Assembly: GCA_964630925.1 (NCBI GenBank)
Contig: CAZVZK010000013.1
Span: 1 to 64,000, forward strand
DNA length: 64,000 nt
Origin: RGDT01 sp964630925
GTDB taxonomy: Bacteria; Planctomycetota; Planctomycetia; Gemmatales; Gemmataceae
Reading direction: 5' to 3'
The notes beneath the pieces are model-generated. The model worked only from the letters and a program-made list of their open reading frames with translations. It searched no databases and had not been told where the DNA came from. The position numbers and the translations under genes are program-made. Below are positions 34,074 to 40,626 of this stretch, piece after piece; the stretch's first letter is position 1; each line of letters starts with the position of its first letter.

Positions 34074-34142
34074 CCGCTGACGCTCCACTCGGGGCGCTGA
34101 TACGCGAGACGAGAGCCGCTGACGCTCCACTCGGGGCGCTGA
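34074..34142. repeat. Two direct copies of a 27-bp repeat, 42-bp period
   Basis: CCGCTGACGCTCCACTCGG plus GGCGCTGA occurs at 34074-34100 and, unchanged, at 34116-34142. Each copy is itself partly palindromic (CGCTGACGC ... GCGCTGA). It lies in the 243-bp gap upstream of the hydrolase, between divergent genes. The rest of the gap shows nothing recognisable. Confidence 0.8.
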
Positions 34143-34273
34143 CGCAACCCCGCTCGCCGAAGACGGGCTCACGCCAAGAATGCCCATCGCCTCGTCGGCG
34201 GCCAGTGGATACGTTTGCCAGAGATGGCGGATCCGACAATGGACTCGCCTTGACGGGCTTAAGGGTCAGGTCC

Positions 34274-35362
34274 ATGCGCCGGGCCGTGCTGCTGGTGTGC
34301 CTGTGGGGGCTCGCGTCGGTTGAGGGCCTGCCATCCCACCTCTGGGCCGCCGCCCCGCCGTTGGCGAAGCGCGAGGTCATCACACTGAAACATCCGGCCA
34401 GCGGTCACGTCCGTGAAGGGCGGCTGTACACGATGCGGGTCTACAAGCAGTCGGTCTTCACCCCGCCGGGCGTCTTGCCTGTCGGGTTCGCTCCCCCCGA
34501 CGTTGTGTGCATCCCCGTCACGGCCAAAGACGGCCCAGAGGAACGGTTCGCCCTCGATTCCCGCCACGTTGAGGACGATACGTGGTTCCGCTGGCGGATC
34601 AGTCGGGGGCTGTTGTGGTGTACGGGTGGTCGGCCGCGGGCGGCTTCGGGACTATCTCGAATCCGCCTGGACATCCTCCTGAGAAATGAACTGTCCGTCA
34701 GAAATGCCGGGTCGGGCTTTCGTCAATGGCCTGTCGGCCAGATCGCCGAAACCCACGGCGGCTCCGAGAAGGGGTTGCGGGACGTGCTGGCTGCACCGTG
34801 GGACGGATTGCCTGGCCGGGGGAATACGGCCTACTGCTTCTTGGCATGGCAGGGCGAGCTCTTCTTGTGGCATGGGCGACCTAAGCCGAGCGAGGGGAAG
34901 CGTGAGTATGACGACCCTGAGATTTGGGACGGCCCTGGGGGGATTGCCCGGAAGGGGATGAGGCACGCGCCGATCATCGCAATCAAGGCGGATCTGAAGG
35001 AGCAGTTCCAGGCGCACACGGACGGCAAGGACTTCTTCCTCGTCACGGCATCGGGTGCCGTCCACCGCCTCACCCAGAGAGGCAAGGAGTGGAAGTTGGA
35101 GCCGTCATGGCGGGGGGCCGCCCGCCCCGTGCGTCTGCTCGTCACCGACGACGCGACGGGCAGGACGTTCGCTTTCGCCCACCGCGCCGGGCCGCTGACG
35201 GAAGAACTGCCCGACATCTACTTCCCCCTCGCCGGCAAGATGACGCCGGCCGCGTACAAGCGTGACGAGGCGTCCCCCGCTAAGGCGTCGGACAGTGAGG
35301 CGGCGCTGCTCGCAGGCGCGCGGCTGCTCATCAAGAAGGGCGAGATCAAGGGCAAACGCTGA
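34274..35362 (+). CDS. Secreted hypothetical protein
   Basis: A 362-residue protein with a Sec signal peptide (MRRAVLLVCLWGLASVEGLPSHLWAAA). The mature part looks beta-rich, with Trp-containing strands (FRWRISRGLLWCTGG, QGELFLWHGRPKPSEG, RGKEWKLEPSWRGAARPV), suggesting a degenerate propeller, but no domain is recognised. Codon choice is somewhat less GC-biased than in the neighbours. The ATG at 34274 starts the signal peptide; upstream the frame is only the antisense of the hydrolase gene. Function unknown; periplasmic. Confidence 0.72.
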   Translation: MRRAVLLVCLWGLASVEGLPSHLWAAAPPLAKREVITLKHPASGHVREGRLYTMRVYKQSVFTPPGVLPVGFAPPDVVCIPVTAKDGPEERFALDSRHVEDDTWFRWRISRGLLWCTGGRPRAASGLSRIRLDILLRNELSVRNAGSGFRQWPVGQIAETHGGSEKGLRDVLAAPWDGLPGRGNTAYCFLAWQGELFLWHGRPKPSEGKREYDDPEIWDGPGGIARKGMRHAPIIAIKADLKEQFQAHTDGKDFFLVTASGAVHRLTQRGKEWKLEPSWRGAARPVRLLVTDDATGRTFAFAHRAGPLTEELPDIYFPLAGKMTPAAYKRDEASPAKASDSEAALLAGARLLIKKGEIKGKR

Positions 35363-35539
35363 CGTCGCGGTTTCGCGTCCGCAACCTGGAGGCCGGGCGG
35401 CGGGCGCGGTGTCGCTTCCCAGAGTAGGGGGCCGGTGGGCCTGACCATGGGGCGTGAGAGTTGTGGGGCGGTGAGATGGAGGGCGCACTTTCATTCTTCC
35501 TGCCCGGATGCCGGAGATCAAGGGCGGTACGCGCGTTCT

Positions 35540-35750
35540 CGGGTCATCCGGCAGGGTGCGTGCGCGAAGTGGGCATGTGAGCATGTGGCCATGGGACTCG
35601 CGCACTCGACGCCGGTCCGTGACACGGTGCGTCAGTCGGCGTCGAGTCACATGGCCACTCGGGCGGGAAGTGGGCAGGTGACTCGCGGGAGTGGGGAGGT
35701 GACTCCGGGGCGGGATTTGCATTTCTGGGGGTGTGAGGGGGGGGTGCAAT
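35540..35750 (-). repeat. Intergenic repeat family, copy B (gap 35363-35948)
   Basis: The 586-bp gap has no convincing gene. Its minus strand from 35623 down to 35551 reads GTCACGGACCG, CGAGTGCGCGAGTC and CACATGCTCACATGCCCACT, matching 50236-50306 at roughly 85% by eye. Upstream on that strand are GAGTCACCTG, CCCACTTCCCG, GAGTGGCCATGTGACTCG and CAGAAATGCAAATCCC, shared with copies A and C. A GCAATGCAATGCAATG run lies at 35744-35760. Possible -10 TACTAT at 35888 precedes the DUF1501 gene. Confidence 0.6.
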
Positions 35751-35948
35751 GCAATGCAATGGTCCGACCACCGCCCGGCACACCTCTCTCCTTCCGTCCC
35801 ATTCTCACCGCCGGCTGTACGGCTCCGCATCGGCACGCAGGCCGCCGGGGCCGGGAAATCGCTTGCCTGCGACGGCCCGGCCGGTGATACTATCCCTCGC
35901 CGCCTTCGCGCCCACCCGCCTGTATCCGACCCGCCACCGAGGTGCCTC

Positions 35949-37307
35949 ATGCTCACCATCTTCGGCAAGCCGCACGCACGCGGTGGTTACTGCGACGGCC
36001 AGTCGCGCCGCGACTTCCTGACCATCGGCGGCACCATCGTCGGGTCGGCGCTCGCCATCCCGAACCTCCTGGCGGGCGGCAGCACCTCGGCGCACAAGGC
36101 GGTCATCAACATCTACCTGCCCGGCGGGCCGCCGCATCAGGACATGTGGGACCTCAAGCCGGACGCCCCGGCCGAGATCCGCGGCGAGTTCAACCCCATC
36201 AAGACCAGCGTCCCCGGCATCGAGATCTGCGAGCACTTCCCCCGCCTCGCCCGGATGGCGGAGCGTCTCGTGTTCATCCGCTCGCTCGTGGGCAGCTCCG
36301 GCGACCACGACGCCTTCCAGTGCATGACCGGGCACAAGCGCACGCCCCAGACGGCGGGGTACTGGCCGGCGATGGGGGCGTGGGTGTCGAAGGTGCAGGG
36401 GCCGGCCACGCCGGCGCTGCCGCCACACGTCACGCTCATGTACCCGACCGGCGAGCGGCGCTGGGGCGACCCGGCCACGGGCGGGTTCCTGGGCATGGCC
36501 CACGCGCCGTTCCGGGTGGTCGGCAACAAGCCCGGCACGGTGCCTGAGAGCATGGCGCTCAAGGGGCTGACGCTGGAGCGCGTCGGCGACCGGCTCGCGC
36601 TGTCGAAGGCGTTCGACGCGCTGGACCGCGGCATCGACCGCTCGGGCGTGATGGACGGCATGGATGCGTTCGGGCGGCAGGCGATGGGCGTCCTCACGTC
36701 GTCGAAGCTGGTCGATGCCCTCGACCTGTCGAAGGAGCCGCGGCGCAACCTCGACAAGTACGGGGTGGATGACCCGGCGTTCGAGCGCGACGGGGCGCCG
36801 CGCATGGTGCGCAACTTCTGCCTGGCGCGGCGGCTGGTCGAGGCGGGGGCGCGGGTGGTGACGATGAACTTCACGCGTTGGGACTGGCACGGGCCGGACG
36901 GCAAGAACTTCGTGCAGGGCCGCAAGGACATGCCGCTGCTCGACCGTGCCCTTGCGGCGCTGCTGGACGACCTGCATGGGCGCGGGCTGGATCAGGACGT
37001 GTCGGTCGTGGTGTGGGGCGAGTTCGGCAGGACGCCTCGGGTCAACAAGGAGGCGGGCCGCGACCACTGGCCGCAGCTCAGCTGCGCCCTCCTGGCGGGC
37101 GGCGGGATGCGGACGGGGCAGGTGATCGGGGCGAGCGACAAGCACGCGGGGAACGCGGTGAGCCGCCCGGTGACGCACCAGGAGGTGTTCGCGACGCTGT
37201 ACAAGAACCTGGGCTTCGACCTGAGCAAGGTGCGCGAGTTCGACCCCAACGGCAGGCCGCAGTACCCCGTCGAGCCGGACACCCGGCCGCTGCGCGAGGT
37301 GGCGTGA
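35949..37307 (+). CDS. DUF1501 protein, Tat-exported (second copy)
   Basis: A 452-residue DUF1501 protein. The twin-arginine region SRRDFLTIGG begins near residue 19, so this copy has a longer N-terminal extension than the one at 18920. It shares YLPGGPPHQDMWDLKPDAP, SGDHDAFQCMTGH, RSGVMDGMDAFGRQAMGVL, VVVWGEFGRTPRV and GRDHWPQLSCALLAGGG with its paralogue. The C-terminus FDPNGRPQYPVEP is typical. It should be periplasmic or surface-exposed; activity unknown. The 54-bp leader after a possible TACTAT -10 box is the only regulatory hint. Confidence 0.92.
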   Translation: MLTIFGKPHARGGYCDGQSRRDFLTIGGTIVGSALAIPNLLAGGSTSAHKAVINIYLPGGPPHQDMWDLKPDAPAEIRGEFNPIKTSVPGIEICEHFPRLARMAERLVFIRSLVGSSGDHDAFQCMTGHKRTPQTAGYWPAMGAWVSKVQGPATPALPPHVTLMYPTGERRWGDPATGGFLGMAHAPFRVVGNKPGTVPESMALKGLTLERVGDRLALSKAFDALDRGIDRSGVMDGMDAFGRQAMGVLTSSKLVDALDLSKEPRRNLDKYGVDDPAFERDGAPRMVRNFCLARRLVEAGARVVTMNFTRWDWHGPDGKNFVQGRKDMPLLDRALAALLDDLHGRGLDQDVSVVVWGEFGRTPRVNKEAGRDHWPQLSCALLAGGGMRTGQVIGASDKHAGNAVSRPVTHQEVFATLYKNLGFDLSKVREFDPNGRPQYPVEPDTRPLREVA

Positions 37308-37333
37308 GCGCGGAGGAGGACATAAGTGGATTC

Positions 37334-37475
37334 ACCACAGAGGGACGGAGACCACAGAGGGAGCACAGAGGGAGCAAGAAGAGGGATAGAGACAAAGACC
37401 TGTCTTCTATTATCTCGGGATTGTCTTCTCAGGTTCCACTTCTCTGTGTCCTCTGTGCCTCCTTGGTGAGCCAAC
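37334..37475. repeat. Imperfect inverted repeat, CACAGAGG type
   Basis: The left side has three CACAGAGGGA-like units (CCACAGAGGGAC, ACCACAGAGGGAG, GCACAGAGGGAG), and the right side TTCTCTGTGTCCTCTGTGCC is an imperfect complement. The AG/TC-rich composition differs from the flanking genes. It fills the gap between the DUF1501 gene and the convergent matrixin-like gene, so it may stop transcription from both. Confidence 0.6.
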
Positions 37476-37476
37476 T

Positions 37477-39429
37477 TCAATCGCCCGACTCCACCCGGCG
37501 GATCAGCTCGCGTTCGCCGCCCTTCTGCATGATCTTCGGCATCTTCTCCGGCGGCAGGACCACCACCTTCGGCGGGTTCAGGAGCGACACCGGCCGGCCG
37601 TAGGGGTCCGTCAGCGCCGGCACCAGCTTGAACGGCCCGTTGTACCACTCGGGCGTCACCGCCCGCGTCGGCGGGGCGGTCGGGTCCGTCGGCTTCGGAC
37701 CGATGGGGTCGCTCAGCTGGAATGTGCGGATCTCATACGGCAGGTCCGGCAGAGGCGAGCCGTCCTTCGTCCCCGCCACGAGACGCACGGTGTAGGCGCC
37801 GCCCGGCAGGAACATCTTCACCTCGGCCTCCTTGCCCGCCTGCACCGTCTGGCGGTACACCACCCGCCCGTCCAGGTCGTACACGGCCACCGCCACCTTG
37901 GCGGCCGCCTTCACCGCCGTCAGGTCGACCTCCAGCCGGACGACGCCGCTCTGCGGCAACAGCAGGCCGCCGAACTGCTGCGGCTCCGCCGCCGTCAGCA
38001 CGCCGACGGCCCTCAGCTCGGGCCTGTTCTCCGGCGCGGTCCGCTGCGCCCCCAGCGTGTACGCCCCGGCCGGCCCGCTCACCTTGACGTAGTACCGCCC
38101 GGCCGCCAGGCCATCCAGGCTCAACGTCACGCCGGCGCGCCCGCCGGCCCGCGTCGCCAGCACCCGGCCCCTGCCATCCAGCACGCTCACGGTCACGCCC
38201 TCGCCGGCGGTCCACACCTGGACGTCCAGGTGCCCGCCCTTGAACCCCTCCAGCCTGTAGAAGTCCACGTCGCCGACGCGGGCGATGGCCCCGTCATACG
38301 CCCAGCGCCCGCTCATCGCCTGCAACGCCGTCGCGGCGGAGCGTGTGTCGTTGGCGTGCTTGCGGGAAGTGGCCTCCTGCGCCATCCGGGCCATCGGGTC
38401 CGCGCCCGCCCCCACGGGCTTCACCACCAGCCGGTACTCGCCGGCGGCGAACTCGTCGGCCGCGGCCCCCTGTACCCGGAGCGTGAACATCTCACCGGCC
38501 TTCTCGTTCACCGTCAGCGTGATGTCGCCGCCCGGCTCGTCCGTCACGGCGGAGGCCACTACCCTGCCCTTCCCGTCCAGCACCGACAGCCGCCCACGCA
38601 GCAGGCTGTGCCCCGACGCCTTCAGCGACACCGTGAATGCCCCGCCGGCCTGGTACGCGAACGAGTCGGCGTCCCCCCTCGTCAGGTTCGCGTCCACCGC
38701 GTAGGGCAGGTCGCTGTCGAGGGCGGCGTCCTCGTCGCGGCCATTCAGGGCGGCGGTGAACGTCTCCCAGGCGGCCTGATGGAAGCTGAGCGTGCGGCCC
38801 TCGAAGCGGTCCGGGAGGGGCGCGCCGTACAACGCCCGCACGGCGGCCACGCCGGCTGCCGACGGGCCGGCCTTGGGGCCGGTGTACAGCTCGTACATCA
38901 CGTCGGACGGGTCGCTGGTCTGGCCGGGGATGCCGAGGGAGTGGGCGGCCTCGTGCATCGTCACGGTAAACAGGTCGTAGGCCGGGCCGGCGCCCTTGCC
39001 GAAGGGGGCGGCGGTGTTGAAGAGCATGTCGCCGGACCACGTCCCGGCGTCGGGGCCGAACGGCACGGAGGACGAGACGGAGCCGGCGGTCATGGGCGTG
39101 CCGGCGATGCGGATGTCGCCGAAGCGCGGGTCGCCCTGGGCCGCCCCCGTGGCGCCCATCGGGTCGCCGGAGTCACCGACGAGGACCACGTCCAGGCCCG
39201 TGGCGGACGCCCACGCCTGGATGCCGCGCAGGATCTCGCGCTGCCAGTCGGCGCGCGGCATGGCCGCGTCCATCGTGGCGAACAGGTCGCTCCGCGCCGC
39301 GCCGACCTGCGTGCCGTCGGGGGCGAAGCTCACGGTGATGGCGCGGGTGTCGGTCCACGGCACCCCGAAGACGGCTGGCAGCGAACGGCCCTCGAGCGTC
39401 TCCATGCCCAATCGACGTTTCCGAGACAT
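37477..39429 (-). CDS. Matrixin-like metalloprotease with altered third zinc ligand
   Basis: A 650-residue exported protein. The N-terminus (RRLGMETLEGRSLPAVF) is the planctomycete 'LEGR/LEDR' type export signal. A matrixin-like domain follows: HEAAH gives His159, Glu160 and His163, and PSDVMYE is the Met-turn. The position of the third zinc His (+10) is Gly169, with Asp173 nearby, so zinc binding may be altered. Residues about 215-480 contain two pre-peptidase C-terminal-like beta domains (FTVSLKASGHSLLRGRLSV, YYVKVSGPAGAYTLGAQ). The C-terminal 150 residues are beta-rich and Pro-rich. It follows the HD-GYP gene by 27 bp in the same orientation. Confidence 0.82.
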   Translation of the reverse strand: MSRKRRLGMETLEGRSLPAVFGVPWTDTRAITVSFAPDGTQVGAARSDLFATMDAAMPRADWQREILRGIQAWASATGLDVVLVGDSGDPMGATGAAQGDPRFGDIRIAGTPMTAGSVSSSVPFGPDAGTWSGDMLFNTAAPFGKGAGPAYDLFTVTMHEAAHSLGIPGQTSDPSDVMYELYTGPKAGPSAAGVAAVRALYGAPLPDRFEGRTLSFHQAAWETFTAALNGRDEDAALDSDLPYAVDANLTRGDADSFAYQAGGAFTVSLKASGHSLLRGRLSVLDGKGRVVASAVTDEPGGDITLTVNEKAGEMFTLRVQGAAADEFAAGEYRLVVKPVGAGADPMARMAQEATSRKHANDTRSAATALQAMSGRWAYDGAIARVGDVDFYRLEGFKGGHLDVQVWTAGEGVTVSVLDGRGRVLATRAGGRAGVTLSLDGLAAGRYYVKVSGPAGAYTLGAQRTAPENRPELRAVGVLTAAEPQQFGGLLLPQSGVVRLEVDLTAVKAAAKVAVAVYDLDGRVVYRQTVQAGKEAEVKMFLPGGAYTVRLVAGTKDGSPLPDLPYEIRTFQLSDPIGPKPTDPTAPPTRAVTPEWYNGPFKLVPALTDPYGRPVSLLNPPKVVVLPPEKMPKIMQKGGERELIRRVESGD

Positions 39430-39456
39430 GACGGGTCCTTGAAATGCGGGCGATCC

Positions 39457-40626
39457 TCAAGATGTGGCTCGTGCAAGACGCGACGGCTCGTCGGAGCCGC
39501 CGCCGATGTCCAGCGCGCGTTCCACGGCCGCGGTCATTCCGTCGCCGGTGCCGCTCTCGCAGATGGCGTACAGCTCGGCGCGGCAGCCCAGGAACGCGGC
39601 CACCACGTCGGCGTCCCACTGGCTGCCCGCGCCCAGACGCATCACCCGGCCGACCTCATCGGGCGGCAGGGCGGGCCGGTACGGGCGGGCCGCCATCATG
39701 GCGTCGCACGAGTCGGCGACGGCGAGGACGCGGGCCAGCAGCGGGATGGCCTCGCCGGCCAGGCGGTCGGGGTAGCCCTTGCCGTCCCAGCGCTCGTGGT
39801 GGCCGCGGACGCCGGGGCGCAGGTGCTGCAACTGCTTGAGGGGGGCGACGAGGCGGTCGCCGATGACGGGGTGCGTCTGGATGTGGGCCAGCTCGTCCTC
39901 GGTGAGGCGTCCGGGCTTCTGCAAGACGTCGTCGCGGATGCCGATCTTGCCGATGTCGTGGAGCAGGCCGGCGAGGTACAGGTCGCTGAGCACCGCGGGC
40001 GGCAGGCCTATCTGCTGGCCGAGGCGGGCCGCCATGCGGGCGACGCGCTCGCTGTGGCCCCAGGTGTACGGGTCCTTGGCGTCGATGGCGGCGGTCAGGC
40101 AGCGCACCAGCCCGAACAGCGACTCGCGCAGGCGTTCATGGGACTGGAGCTGCTGGCGGTGGCCGATCAGCATGCGGCGGGCGAGGAGGAGGATCTTCAG
40201 GTCGGCGGCGCCGAAGAGGCGGCGCGGGTGGAAGCTGAGGGCGCCGAGCCAGGAGTCGCGTGTCCGAGAGACGCGGACGAGGGCGGCGCTGGTCGGCCAG
40301 GGCGAGACGGGGCAGGCGCCGCGGTCGAGGAAGTGCCGGGCGATGCGGTCGCCGTCCTCGCCATCGCGGGCGCGGGGCAGGAACACGCCGACCCACCCGG
40401 CGCTGAGCGGGACCTCGCCGACGCAGGCGAGGTCCTCGCCCCCGAGGCCTGGGTGCCAGAAGACGGCGTCGGCGCCGAGGGCGTCGCGGGCCGCCTCCAG
40501 GGACAGGGCCACCTGCCGGCGCGTGTCGGAGGCGTCCTGCAACGCCTGGCCGAAACGCTCCAGTACCTCCAGGGCGTCTTCGACGGCGTTGCCCCTGCGG
40601 GGCAGGATCGGCGGCGGCGTGTTCAA
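39457..40626 (-). CDS. GAF-like plus HD-GYP cyclic-di-GMP phosphodiesterase
   Basis: A 389-residue protein. Residues 20-180 form a GAF-like sensor region (ALSLEAARDALGADAVFW). The HD-GYP domain spans about 195-370, with HDIGKIGI (HD), HHERWDGKGYPDRL (HxxxxxGxGYP) and VADSCDAMMAARPYR. The usual reaction is hydrolysis of c-di-GMP to GMP, and all core metal residues look present. The start is TTG at 40626: TTGA overlaps the kinase stop, and GGGGGAGA lies just upstream. Overlap with a Ser/Thr kinase gene suggests that kinase signalling feeds into second-messenger turnover; inference. Confidence 0.88.
   Translation of the reverse strand: MNTPPPILPRRGNAVEDALEVLERFGQALQDASDTRRQVALSLEAARDALGADAVFWHPGLGGEDLACVGEVPLSAGWVGVFLPRARDGEDGDRIARHFLDRGACPVSPWPTSAALVRVSRTRDSWLGALSFHPRRLFGAADLKILLLARRMLIGHRQQLQSHERLRESLFGLVRCLTAAIDAKDPYTWGHSERVARMAARLGQQIGLPPAVLSDLYLAGLLHDIGKIGIRDDVLQKPGRLTEDELAHIQTHPVIGDRLVAPLKQLQHLRPGVRGHHERWDGKGYPDRLAGEAIPLLARVLAVADSCDAMMAARPYRPALPPDEVGRVMRLGAGSQWDADVVAAFLGCRAELYAICESGTGDGMTAAVERALDIGGGSDEPSRLARATS

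Noticed and set aside
34074..34142. Possible CRISPR array
   Set aside because: Only two repeat copies with a 15-bp interval and no cas genes anywhere in the window.
33188..34273. Upstream extension of the secreted protein at 34274
   Set aside because: The extension is only the antisense of the alpha/beta hydrolase; the signal peptide marks the true start at 34274.
35435..35887. 150-codon plus-strand frame upstream of the second DUF1501 gene
   Set aside because: It consists of intergenic repeat sequence (copy B), has no ribosome site worth noting and no motif.
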